From contig NZ_SMKL01000018.1 of NCBI RefSeq assembly GCF_004348545.1, forward strand, positions 1 to 64,000: DNA of 64,000 nt, in the 5' to 3' direction. The stretch comes from Jiangella ureilytica (GTDB lineage: Bacteria > Actinomycetota > Actinomycetes > Jiangellales > Jiangellaceae). Positions 8,444-17,054 of this stretch are shown here, one piece after another (the first letter of the stretch is position 1; every line of letters begins with the position of its first letter). Under the pieces are notes generated by a model. That model was not told the DNA's origin. It made no database searches and saw only the letters and a list, made by a program, of their open reading frames with translations. A program made the position numbers and the translations under genes.

Positions 8444-8479
8444 ATCAGTCGATTACTACTGTTCAAGTAATCAGCCGAT
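8444..8479. promoter_or_regulatory. Putative TetR operator in TetR/MFS intergenic region
   Basis: Two direct copies of ATCAG(T/C)CGAT occur at 8444-8453 and 8470-8479, 26 bases apart, and TCGATTACT (8450-8458) pairs partly with AGTAATC (8466-8472). The block lies between the divergent TetR and MFS starts in an AT-rich patch, as expected for a repressor site. Confidence 0.5.
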
Positions 8480-8504
8480 GACAACTTCCGAGAGAGGTAG
8501 GCCC

Positions 8505-9935
8505 ATGCCCACCGCGCGATTCCGGCCGACCTGGCTGCTGATCCTGGCGGCGTCGCTGCCGATGTTCATGGCGGCGTTGGACAACCTGGTGGTGACCAGC
8601 GCGCTCCCGGTGCTGCAGCGCGAGTTCGACGCGTCCATCGAGGACCTGCAGTGGTTCGTCAACGCCTACACCCTGGCGTTCGCCGGGCTGATCCTCGTCG
8701 CCGTCGCGCTCGGTGACCGGTTCGGCCGGCGGCGGGTGTTCGCGATCGGGCTGGCCCTGTTCACGGTGTCGTCGGTGCTGTGCGCGCTGAGCGTGGAGTC
8801 ATGGCAGCTCATCGCGGCCCGCGCGGTGCAGGGCGCCAGCGCGGCGGCGCTGATGCCGTTGTCGCTGACGCTGCTGTCGACATCGGTGGCGCCGCGGCTG
8901 CGGCCGCTGGCCATCGGCGTCTGGAGCGGTGTGACGGGCCTCGGCGTCGCGCTCGGCCCGCTGGTCGGCGGCGCCGTCGTCGAGGGCCTGAACTGGAACG
9001 CGATCTTCTGGCTGAACGTGCCGATCGGCGTGCTGTCGCTGCCGCTGGTGCTGGCGGTGCTGCCGGAGTCGTTCGGCCGCCGGGTGCGCATCGACCTGGT
9101 CGGCGTCGGGCTGGCCAGCGGCGGACTGCTCGCGGTCGTCTACGGCATCGTCAGGGCCGAGTCGGTGGGCTGGGGGAGCGCGCCGATCGTGGCGACGCTG
9201 ACGGCGGGCGTCGTGCTGCTGGCGCTGTTCGTCGTGTGGGAACGGCGCACGCCGGACCCGCTGCTGTCGCTCGGGCTCTTCCGCGACCGCGGCTTCTCGG
9301 CGGCCAACGTGGTCGGCGTGCTGTTCAGCTTCGGCATCTTCGGCGCGATCTTCATCCTCATCCAGTTCCTGCAGATCGTGCAGGGCTACAGCCCGCTCGA
9401 GGCCGGCGTGCTGACCATGCCGTGGACGATGGCGCCGATGGTCGTCGCGCCGCTGGCCGGGCTCGCGGTGCCGCGGTTCGGGACCCGGCTGCCGATCGTG
9501 ACGGGGCTGGTGTTCGTCGCCGCGGCGCTCACCTGGATCGCCCTGGTCATGACCGAGGACGTCGGCTACGACCGGCTCGTGGTGGCGTTCGCGCTGGCCG
9601 GGGTCGGCATGGGCCTGGTCATCGCGCCGAGTGCCACCGCCGTCCTGGCGACCATCCGCGACGAGGACAACGCGAAGGCGTCGGGCACCAACTCCGCGCT
9701 GCGCGAGGTCGGGGTCGCGCTGGGCATCGCGGTGCTGACGGCGGTCTTCACCGGCGCGGGCGGCCAGCTGACCCCGTCGGGCTACGTCGACGCCGCCGTG
9801 GTCGCGGTGCTGGCCGGCGCGGGCGTGGTCGGGTTGGGCGCCCTGGCCGCACTCGCCCTCCCGCACGGCCGGGCCGCGCGCGCCGGCGGTTCGCCCGCCG
9901 CGGTACCCGAGCCGGTCGGAGCGGCTCGCCGCTAG
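8505..9935 (+). CDS. MFS transporter, DHA2 family drug exporter (14 TM, EmrB/QacA type)
   Basis: 476 residues with hydrophobic segments throughout, consistent with 14 transmembrane helices. Motif A appears as GDRFGRRRVF after TM2, and the antiporter motif C as LGVALGPLVGGAVVEG in TM5. The family exports drugs or dyes in exchange for protons. The opening ALDNLVVTSALPVLQREF is the typical DHA2 motif D1. AGAGAGG precedes the ATG. Expression is probably controlled by the divergent TetR gene. Confidence 0.92.
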   Translation: MPTARFRPTWLLILAASLPMFMAALDNLVVTSALPVLQREFDASIEDLQWFVNAYTLAFAGLILVAVALGDRFGRRRVFAIGLALFTVSSVLCALSVESWQLIAARAVQGASAAALMPLSLTLLSTSVAPRLRPLAIGVWSGVTGLGVALGPLVGGAVVEGLNWNAIFWLNVPIGVLSLPLVLAVLPESFGRRVRIDLVGVGLASGGLLAVVYGIVRAESVGWGSAPIVATLTAGVVLLALFVVWERRTPDPLLSLGLFRDRGFSAANVVGVLFSFGIFGAIFILIQFLQIVQGYSPLEAGVLTMPWTMAPMVVAPLAGLAVPRFGTRLPIVTGLVFVAAALTWIALVMTEDVGYDRLVVAFALAGVGMGLVIAPSATAVLATIRDEDNAKASGTNSALREVGVALGIAVLTAVFTGAGGQLTPSGYVDAAVVAVLAGAGVVGLGALAALALPHGRAARAGGSPAAVPEPVGAARR

Positions 9936-9987
9936 CGGCGTCGCATCAGGACGCGATCACCGTCCACGCGCCACTCAGGCCGGCGGG

Positions 9988-11532
9988 TCAGTTCAACCAG
10001 CGCCGCGCCTTCTTGGCCGTGACGCGCTCCCAGGCCGGGCCGAACCGGCGCTCGGCGTCTTCGGCGAGCGCCTGGTGGCGGTCGTGCAGGACGCCGAAGG
10101 TGAAGCCGTTCTCGCCGGCCTGCTGCGCCTGTGCGCCGAGCTGGCGCAGCAGCGGTCGCACGACCACGCTGTCCTGATGCTCGCCGAGCACCGAGGCGAC
10201 CTTCTTGGCCCGCTTGCGCAGGCGGTTCGCGGGCTTGCCGACGGTGGGCCGGGCCAGCTCGGCGGCGTAGCGGAGTCGCTTGGCCGCCTTGCGGGCGTCG
10301 TGCAGGGCCTCGTCGCGCATGGCCGCGTCGGCGTGGTGGTCGCCGTCGATGCGCCGCACTCGCCGCTTCGTCCGCCGGTACGCCTTGCGCACGTGCCGCG
10401 GCAGCTCCGTGGCGGCGGGCCGCTCCGCCCGCTCCGTCAGCGGCGGCTCGGCGACCAGCCGGTCCAGCGCGTCGAGCAGGCGCAGATACCGGTCCGACCG
10501 CAGCGTCTCCTCCACGGTCGCGGCCGCGTCGGCCCGCGCCGGGGCGAAATGCCGTGTGAGCCGGGCCGAGACCGGGCCGACGACCAGCTCGGCCGGCAGC
10601 TCGGCGACCTGGCGGTTCAGCGTCTTCTCCATGACCTCGAGGTCGCGCGCCGGGCCGAGGCGCCGGCCGAGCCAGCGCAGCTCCGCCCGCACGGGTTCGG
10701 TCTGCCGACGGTCGAACAGCCCGCGGAACGCCCGCAGCGTGCTGCGTAGCCGCCGGGTCGCGACCCGCAACTGGTGGACGGCATCCGGCTCTGCCCGCCG
10801 CGCCGCGAGGTCGTACGCCGTCAGCGTCGCGATCTGAGCGCGTAGATAGTCGAGGACCTGGCCGCCCGCGGTGTCGTCCGCGGACCCACCGGCCTCCGGC
10901 GGCTCCCACCGCAGCGCCCGGGCCAGCTTGGACGGGGCGGAGCTGCGGAGCAGGCCGTGGCGGCGCAGTTCGGCGTCGGCGGACTCCAGCAGCGCCGGGT
11001 CGCCGTTCTCGGTCAGCTCCACCTCGACCTCGCGCCACCGGCCGGTCGACTTGCGGCGCAGGTCCGTGGCCTCGACGCGGTCGTCGGTGAGCTCCGCGAC
11101 CCGGCCCTCCGCGCCCAGCAGCTGCCAGCGGGTCCGGTCGGTGACGATGTGCGCGACCGGCTCGAGCCGCGCACCCCGGATGTGGCCGACGAGCAGCTCG
11201 GCGAACTCCGCCGGCGGCACCGCGGTGCCCCCGGTGCCGGAGCCGGCCCCGTCCGCGTCGTCGAGCGGCAGTCGCAGCTCGACCCGGGTGTCCGCGTCGG
11301 CCGTCGGCACCTTCAGGTGCCAGCCCTCGTCCGGGCCGCCGGCCCGCCGCCGCAGGGTGACGCCCGCCCGGGTCAGCCGCAGGTCGGGCGTGTCGAAGTA
11401 GACGGCCTGGAGTTCCTCGGAGCTCGGGTCGACCGGGCTCGCACCGTCCGGGAACGTCAGCCCCGACACGGGCGGCGCCGGCCCGTCGTCGCCGACCTCG
11501 TACTTGCGCTCGCGTTCGATGTGGGCCGTCAT
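9988..11532 (-). CDS. CYTH and CHAD domain-containing protein
   Basis: 514 residues. The N-terminal CYTH (triphosphate tunnel metalloenzyme) domain starts IERERKYEV, carrying the ExExK signature, with basic strands such as VTLRRRAGG and WHLKVPTADADTRVELRLPL. The C-terminal CHAD domain begins near residue 280 (HQLRVATRRLRSTLRAFRGLF) and is rich in conserved His and Arg (DEALHDARKAAKRLRYAAEL). CHAD domains bind polyphosphate and CYTH domains hydrolyse triphosphate, so a polyphosphate-linked role is likely. The ATG at 11532 directly precedes the ExExK motif. Long antisense reading frames overlap it because of the GC bias. Confidence 0.92.
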   Translation of the reverse strand: MTAHIERERKYEVGDDGPAPPVSGLTFPDGASPVDPSSEELQAVYFDTPDLRLTRAGVTLRRRAGGPDEGWHLKVPTADADTRVELRLPLDDADGAGSGTGGTAVPPAEFAELLVGHIRGARLEPVAHIVTDRTRWQLLGAEGRVAELTDDRVEATDLRRKSTGRWREVEVELTENGDPALLESADAELRRHGLLRSSAPSKLARALRWEPPEAGGSADDTAGGQVLDYLRAQIATLTAYDLAARRAEPDAVHQLRVATRRLRSTLRAFRGLFDRRQTEPVRAELRWLGRRLGPARDLEVMEKTLNRQVAELPAELVVGPVSARLTRHFAPARADAAATVEETLRSDRYLRLLDALDRLVAEPPLTERAERPAATELPRHVRKAYRRTKRRVRRIDGDHHADAAMRDEALHDARKAAKRLRYAAELARPTVGKPANRLRKRAKKVASVLGEHQDSVVVRPLLRQLGAQAQQAGENGFTFGVLHDRHQALAEDAERRFGPAWERVTAKKARRWLN

Positions 11533-11582
11533 ACGGGATCGGCTACCCGGCGCGGGCCGGACGAAACGGGCGACGCGCCGGG

Positions 11583-12089
11583 TCAGGGCGTGACGGCGAC
11601 GATGTCGGCGGAGATCACCCGGCCGTCGCTCAGCGTGAGCAGGCCCATGGTGCCGCGCGGCTGCCGGCGCTTGTCCGTGGGCGACCCGGGGTTGAAGACG
11701 CGGAAGCCGCGGGCCTCCTCGTTCCACGGGATGTGCGAGTGCCCGAACACGACCAGGTCGGTGTCGGGGAACCGGGCGCGCAGCCGCGGCAGCCGCCCGG
11801 ACGCGGGCCCGCTGTCGTGCAGCATCGCGATGCGGACGCCGGCGACGGTGAGCCGCAGCTCCTCGGGCGCGCCCCATGCGGCGACGTCGGCGCCGTCGTT
11901 GTTGCCCTGCACCGCGTGGACCGGCGCGAAGGCCGTCAGCTCGTCGAGCACCGACGGCACGCAGACGTCGCCCGCGTGCAGGATGAGGTCGACGTGGTCG
12001 AGCACCTGCGCCACCGCCGGCGGGCAGGACTTCCAGAACCGCGGCGCGTGCGTGTCCGACAGCACGCCCACCCGGACGACCTCACCCAT
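11583..12089 (-). CDS. Metallophosphoesterase, YfcE/MJ0936-type phosphodiesterase
   Basis: 168 residues with all five calcineurin-like motifs: D-T-H in VLSDTHAP, GD in ILHAGDV, GNND, a His after AMLHDSG, and GHSH. These ligate two metal ions for hydrolysis of phosphodiesters. The ATG overlaps the last eight bases of the upstream methyltransferase gene, so translation is coupled. Confidence 0.92.
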   Translation of the reverse strand: MGEVVRVGVLSDTHAPRFWKSCPPAVAQVLDHVDLILHAGDVCVPSVLDELTAFAPVHAVQGNNDGADVAAWGAPEELRLTVAGVRIAMLHDSGPASGRLPRLRARFPDTDLVVFGHSHIPWNEEARGFRVFNPGSPTDKRRQPRGTMGLLTLSDGRVISADIVAVTP

Positions 12090-12816
12090 CGACGGCTCGC
12101 GCGACGGTGATGATGCTCCGGCTGTCCGGCGCGAACGGGCGCCGATCCCAGCCGCCGTAGCGTTCCTCGACGACGAACCCGGCCGCGGCCAGCAGGCCGT
12201 CCAGCCTCGCGGCGTCGACGAACCGCAGCGTGCCGCGGTCGACCCGCAGCGCCGTGCCCTCGCGGGTCCCGGTGGTCTCGGTGAACGTCACCCGGCCGTC
12301 GGCGACGGCCTCGACGTCGTGCCAGACGCGCAGCTCGCGGCCCCGGTGGTCCACGACGTCCATGCCGTTCTCGGGGCGCCACTGCTCCCACTCGCGGACC
12401 TCGGGGTTGCGGGTGTCGAACGCGAACCGCCCGCCTGTGGTGAGTGCTCGCCGGATGGCCGCCAGCGACGCCGTCAGCTCGGCGTCCTCCCGCAGCTCCT
12501 GGAACGCGTTGCCGGCCATGACGGCGAGGTCGAACTCGCCCGCGGCCGCGAGGCCGGCGGCCCTGCCCTCGACCCATTCCACGTCGGTGCGCAGGCGCGC
12601 GCGGTCGAGGGCGGCGACGTCCGGGTCGACGCCGCACAGGCGGCCGCGGTGCCCCTCCTCGCGGGCGCGGCGCAGCAGTCCGCCGGGTCCGCAGCCGACG
12701 TCGAGGACGGAGGCGGCCGCCATGACCAGGCCGAGGTAGAAGTCGTCGCCCGGACCCCAGGAGTTGAGCACTTCGTAGAGAGCGGCGACGTCGTCGTCGG
12801 AGTACGTGGGCTGCAT
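12082..12816 (-). CDS. Class I SAM-dependent methyltransferase
   Basis: 244 residues. Motif I is VLDVGCGPGG (residues 37-46), followed by an acidic residue at the end of strand 2 (CGVDPDV) and FDLAVMAGNAFQEL in the motif IV position. A C-terminal beta-rich insertion (TALRVDRGTLRFVDAARLDGLLAAAGF) resembles small-molecule methyltransferases. The substrate cannot be told. It is the first gene of a two-gene unit with the overlapping metallophosphoesterase and divergent from the NmrA-like gene at 12929. Confidence 0.88.
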   Translation of the reverse strand: MQPTYSDDDVAALYEVLNSWGPGDDFYLGLVMAAASVLDVGCGPGGLLRRAREEGHRGRLCGVDPDVAALDRARLRTDVEWVEGRAAGLAAAGEFDLAVMAGNAFQELREDAELTASLAAIRRALTTGGRFAFDTRNPEVREWEQWRPENGMDVVDHRGRELRVWHDVEAVADGRVTFTETTGTREGTALRVDRGTLRFVDAARLDGLLAAAGFVVEERYGGWDRRPFAPDSRSIITVARAVDG

Positions 12817-12928
12817 CCACGCCAGCCTAGGGCCGCTGACCTGCACGTCAATCGAATATGCACGGGACGTGGATACCGCCGCTGTTGCCTCGGTTCGAGA
12901 GAACGACTGAATCCGAGGAGGATCCGCA

Positions 12929-13882
12929 ATGACCGAGCAGAAGATCATCGTGGTGGTGGGCGCCACCGGGCAGCAGGGCGGCGGGGTCGCAAGGGCGATC
13001 CTCGACGACCCCGAGAAGCGCTTCGCCGTGCGGGCGCTCACCCGGCGGCCGGACTCCGACGCCGCGAAGGCGCTGGCCGCCGCGGGCGCGGAGGTCGTCG
13101 CCGCCGACCTCGACGACGAAGCCAGCGTGCGGGCCGCGCTCGACGGCGCCTACGGCGGCTTCTTCGTCACCGCGTTCTGGGAGTACAACTCCGTCGAGCG
13201 TGAGCAGGCGCACGCCCGCGCGCTGGCCAACGGCGCCGCGGCCGCCGGCCTGCGGCACGTCATCTGGTCGACGCTGCCCGACACCCGCGAGCACATCGCT
13301 CCCGACGACCACCGCGCGCCGACCCTGGCCGGCGGCTACAAGGTGCCGCACTTCGACAGCAAGGGCGAGGCCGACGCGTTCTTCGCCGAGGCCGGGGTGC
13401 CCACGACCTACCTGTCGACGACGTTCTACTTCGACTCGTTCATCGACTACTTCCCGCCGTCGCGCGACGAGGACGGCGTGCTGGCGCTGCGGCTGCCGAT
13501 GGGCGAGGCGAAGCTGCCCGGCATCGCGGCGGAGGACATCGGACGGACGGCGTTCGCGATCTTCGCACGCGGCCCGGAGGAGTTCGCCGGGCAGACGGTG
13601 AGCATCTCCGGCGAGAACCTCACCGGCGAGGAGTACGCGGCGGCGTTCAGCAGGGCGCTGGGCGAGACGGTCGAGTACCGGCCGCTGAGCCTCGACCAGG
13701 TCCGGGCGCAGCCGACCCCGGGCTCGGACGACTTCGCGAACATGTTCTTCTTCTACGCCGAGCACCAGGACGTCTTCGCCGGCGCCCGCGACCCGGAGCA
13801 GGTCCGCAAGCTGCACCCGCAGCTGCAGGACTTCGCCGGCTGGCTGGCCGCCCACCGCGACGCGTTCACCGGCGGCGCGTGA
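12929..13882 (+). CDS. NmrA/HSCARG-like NAD(P)-binding protein
   Basis: 317 residues, an atypical SDR. The cofactor loop is VVGATGQQGGGVARAIL, with RALTRRPDS after strand 2 suiting NADP(H). HVIWSTLPDTREH and GYKVPHFDSKGEADAFF follow the NmrA pattern, in which the catalytic Tyr is often lost and the protein acts as a redox sensor. GAGGAGG precedes the ATG. A BTAD regulator starts 66 bases downstream on the same strand, so the two may form a unit. Confidence 0.88.
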   Translation: MTEQKIIVVVGATGQQGGGVARAILDDPEKRFAVRALTRRPDSDAAKALAAAGAEVVAADLDDEASVRAALDGAYGGFFVTAFWEYNSVEREQAHARALANGAAAAGLRHVIWSTLPDTREHIAPDDHRAPTLAGGYKVPHFDSKGEADAFFAEAGVPTTYLSTTFYFDSFIDYFPPSRDEDGVLALRLPMGEAKLPGIAAEDIGRTAFAIFARGPEEFAGQTVSISGENLTGEEYAAAFSRALGETVEYRPLSLDQVRAQPTPGSDDFANMFFFYAEHQDVFAGARDPEQVRKLHPQLQDFAGWLAAHRDAFTGGA

Positions 13883-13948
13883 TCGGAATACCGCCTCCGG
13901 ACCCGTCGTTGGCTCGAACGAGTGGCCGGCGGGTCCGGAGGAGGTGGC

Positions 13949-15769
13949 GTGGCCGACGAGTTGCGGTTCGAGGTGCTCGGGCCGGTGCGCGCCTGGCGCG
14001 GCGACGACGAGATCGCGCTCGGCTCGCCGCAGCAGCGGTCGCTGCTGGCCTACCTCCTGCTGCAGCACGGCACGCCAGTGACGACGGCGCAGCTGGTCGG
14101 CGCGCTGTGGGACGCCGCGCCGCCGCCGGCCGCGGTCGGCATGGTCCGCTCCTACGTGTCGCGGCTGCGCCGGACGCTGGGCTCCGAGATTGTGGCGTCG
14201 GTGGCCGGCGGCTACGCCGCCCGGCCGGCGGCGATCGACCGGACGGAGTTCGAGCGGCTCCTCGGGGCGGCCCGGTCGGCCCGGGTCGCGGGCGACGACG
14301 CGGCGACGGCGACGGCGTTGCGCTCGGCGCTCGCGCTCTGGCAGGGCACCCCGCTGGCCGGCGTGACCGCGGACTTCGCCGAGTTCGAACGGGTCCGGCT
14401 GGCCGAGCTGCGGCTGACGGCGCTCGAGGACCTCGCCGCGGCCGACATCGGCGCCGGCCGGCTCGCGGAGGCCGCGGCCGACCTCGCCGAGCTGGTCGCC
14501 GAGGAGCCGCTGCGCGAGCGGCCGCGCGAGCTGCTCATGCTGGCGCTCTACCGATCCGGCCGCCAGGCCGACGCCCTCGCCGTCTTCGCCGACGTCCAGC
14601 GCCGGCTCTCCGACGAGCTCGGCCTCTACCCGGGCCCTGACCTGCGGGCGATGCAGCGGCGGATCCTCACGGCCGACCCGTCCCACGACGCGCCGGTCGC
14701 GCCGGCCGCGCCGGCCGCGCCGGCCGCGGAGCCGCAGCTGCCGGCGTCGTTCACCGGATCCGTCGTGCGGCCCTGCCAGCTGCCGCCCGACCTGCCGGCG
14801 TTCGTGGGCCGGCACGACGAGCTGGCCGCGGCGGCAGCCGCGCTGACGCCGTCGGCCGGCACCGTCCCCGTGGTGGGTGTCGACGGGCTGGCCCGCATCG
14901 GCAAGACCACCTTCGCCGTGCACCTCGGCCGTGGCCTGCCGGCGTTCTCCGACGGCCACCTCTTCGTCGACCTCGGCACGTCCGCCGACCCGCTCGCCGA
15001 GCTGCTGCGCGGCATCGGCGTGCCGGCCGGCGAGCTGCCGGACTCCGCCGGCGAGCGGGCCACGCTCTGGCGCACGCTCTCGGCGGACCGGCGGCTGCTG
15101 GTCGTGCTCGACGACGCCCGCGACGGCGAGCAGGTGCGGTCGCTGCTGCCCGGCGCCGGCGGGGCCGCGGTCCTGGTGACGGCGCGGCAGCGGCTCTACG
15201 GACTGCCCGTCGCCCGCTGGGTGACCCTCGGCCCGCTGCCCGACGGCGACGCGCTCGCGTTGATCGAGCGGCTGGTCGGGGCCGACCGGCTGCAGGCGGA
15301 GCCGGACGCCGTCCGTACCCTGCTCACACAGGCCGGCGGGCTGCCGCAGGTGGTGCAGGCCCTGGGCGAGCGGGTCGCGTCGCGGCCCGACTGGACACTG
15401 GCGGCCGCGGTCGAGCGGCTGCACGGCCCCGAGCGCGGCGCGCCGGTGCGGGCGCCGGAGTGCTCCTCCATCGAGGACCCGTACGACACGATGCTCCTCG
15501 GCCTGGTGCCCGAGCAGACCCGGGCGTTCCTGCTGCTGGCCGTGCCGGAGGCGCCGGAGATCACGCCGGCGCTCGCCGCGCAGGTGCTGGGGCTGCCGCT
15601 CGCCGAGGCATCCGAGCTGGTCGAGTCGCTGGTCGACCTGCACCTGCTGACCGCCACCGGGCCGGACACCTACGCCTACCCGGCGCCGCTGCGGCGGTTC
15701 GCCCGCAACCGCGCCCGCGACAGCTTCGGCCCCGCCCGGCCGGTGCGGATAGTTGAGGCAATCGCCTAA
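13949..15769 (+). CDS. BTAD/AfsR-family regulator with NTPase domain
   Basis: 606 residues. A winged helix (LRFEVLGPVRAWRGDDEIALG, RSYVSRLRRTLGSE) leads into a BTAD domain (RTEFERLLGAARSARV, ALALWQGTPLAGV, AVFADVQRRLSDELGLYPGPDLRAMQRRIL). An APAAPAAP linker follows, then an NB-ARC-like ATPase with Walker A GLARIGKT and Walker B LLVVLDDARD. No TPR tail is present, so it is shorter than the other regulators here. GTG 13949 is chosen because GGAGGAGG lies just ahead. It probably regulates the adjacent NmrA-like gene or the peptidase genes downstream (inference). Confidence 0.9.
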   Translation: MADELRFEVLGPVRAWRGDDEIALGSPQQRSLLAYLLLQHGTPVTTAQLVGALWDAAPPPAAVGMVRSYVSRLRRTLGSEIVASVAGGYAARPAAIDRTEFERLLGAARSARVAGDDAATATALRSALALWQGTPLAGVTADFAEFERVRLAELRLTALEDLAAADIGAGRLAEAAADLAELVAEEPLRERPRELLMLALYRSGRQADALAVFADVQRRLSDELGLYPGPDLRAMQRRILTADPSHDAPVAPAAPAAPAAEPQLPASFTGSVVRPCQLPPDLPAFVGRHDELAAAAAALTPSAGTVPVVGVDGLARIGKTTFAVHLGRGLPAFSDGHLFVDLGTSADPLAELLRGIGVPAGELPDSAGERATLWRTLSADRRLLVVLDDARDGEQVRSLLPGAGGAAVLVTARQRLYGLPVARWVTLGPLPDGDALALIERLVGADRLQAEPDAVRTLLTQAGGLPQVVQALGERVASRPDWTLAAAVERLHGPERGAPVRAPECSSIEDPYDTMLLGLVPEQTRAFLLLAVPEAPEITPALAAQVLGLPLAEASELVESLVDLHLLTATGPDTYAYPAPLRRFARNRARDSFGPARPVRIVEAIA

Positions 15770-15840
15770 TTCCAGGCCGTGCCCCTTTGGGACGTGTCGG
15801 CGATCACATGGGTGCTATGTCACCGACCACAGGAGCCGAC

Positions 15841-17043
15841 ATGCGCCGTCGCACGTTCCTCGCTGGAGTCGCCGGTCTGGGAGTGGGGGCGGCACTGGCC
15901 CCCGGCGCCCACGCCGGTCCGCAGTCCCGTCCGAACGGGCCGTGGCTGCAGCCCGACCAGACCATTCAGAAGGTCGCGCTCACCGCCAACAGCGATCTCG
16001 GGCCGAAGCTGTCGACGATCGCCGCGCGCTCGAAGGGGCGGATGGCGGTCGAGGTCGCCGGCCACTCGGCCACCGGCTGGCCGATCCACCTGGTCCGCTT
16101 CGGCGAGCCGGCGGCGGGCAAGCTGCCGGTGCTCATCCAGACGCAGATCCACGGCGGCGAGCCGCTGGGCACCGAGGTGGTGCTCCGGCTCATGCAGACG
16201 CTCGCGACCAGCTCGCATCCCGGTGTCCGGGACATCCTCGACACGCTCACGATCTGGTTCATCCCGCGGCTCAACATGGACGGCGCCGACTTCCGCGACC
16301 AGACCGGGTTCCTGGTCCAGCGGCGCCAGAACACGCAGGCCTGGACGCCGCAGGAGTGGGGCCTCGCCGCCGCGACGCCGGCGCCGTGGTACCTGCCACG
16401 GAACCTGCTCCAGCCCGGCCGCGTCTCCGGCTACGACATCAACCGCGACTTCCACCCGGACCTGACGTTCCGGCTCGGCCCGGGCGACGAGGCCCTGCTG
16501 CCGGGTGAGTCGGAGCTGCCGGGCTTCTTCGTCACGCCGGAGGCCCGCACGTCGGCGGCGATCTTCCAGCGGCTGCGTCCGGAGATCTTCATCGACCACC
16601 ACCACCGCGGCAGCAACGTCGAGTCCGAGACGGAGAACCAGCTCACGACGCTGCAGGTGATCGGCCTGGTCACCGAGGGCACGCCGGAGTACCCGCTCGA
16701 CCCGGCGGTGCGCGACCTGAGCTTCCGGATGAACGTCCTGGTCTACGACGCGCTGCGGACGCTCGGCGAGTCGCCGTTCGGCGGCATCACCCGCTACCCC
16801 GACGTGGAGCTGCCGGGCACCGCGCTCGGTTCGTACGCGCTCAACGGTGCCGGGATCATGCTCTACGAGACGCGCTCCGTGGCGCAGAAGTCGATGGGCA
16901 TGCTCATCCAGCAGTCGCTCACCGGCATGGGCGTGACGCTGGAGGCGCTGGCTTCCGGCGCGATCGACGCCGTCGACGGCGACCGGTACTGGGACATCCC
17001 GCCGGCCGGACCCTCCATCGGCAATCCGCGCAACGACATCTGA
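15841..17043 (+). CDS. Secreted M14 family zinc carboxypeptidase (Tat-type signal)
   Basis: 400 residues. The N-terminus MRRRTFLAGVAGLGVGAALAPGAHA looks like a Tat signal. Zinc ligands are visible as H-G-G-E in QTQIHGGEPLGTE and the later His in FIDHHHRGSN; DINRDFH supplies the substrate-binding Asn-Arg pair and MLYETRS the catalytic Glu. These enzymes remove C-terminal residues from peptides or cleave amidated substrates outside the cell. AGGAG precedes the ATG. A paralogue follows 11 bases downstream. Confidence 0.9.
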   Translation: MRRRTFLAGVAGLGVGAALAPGAHAGPQSRPNGPWLQPDQTIQKVALTANSDLGPKLSTIAARSKGRMAVEVAGHSATGWPIHLVRFGEPAAGKLPVLIQTQIHGGEPLGTEVVLRLMQTLATSSHPGVRDILDTLTIWFIPRLNMDGADFRDQTGFLVQRRQNTQAWTPQEWGLAAATPAPWYLPRNLLQPGRVSGYDINRDFHPDLTFRLGPGDEALLPGESELPGFFVTPEARTSAAIFQRLRPEIFIDHHHRGSNVESETENQLTTLQVIGLVTEGTPEYPLDPAVRDLSFRMNVLVYDALRTLGESPFGGITRYPDVELPGTALGSYALNGAGIMLYETRSVAQKSMGMLIQQSLTGMGVTLEALASGAIDAVDGDRYWDIPPAGPSIGNPRNDI

Positions 17044-17054
17044 GGGAGACGACC

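Noticed and set aside
12848-15643. Minus-strand open frame of 931 residues
   Set aside because: Antisense shadow of the NmrA-like and BTAD genes; low-complexity composition.
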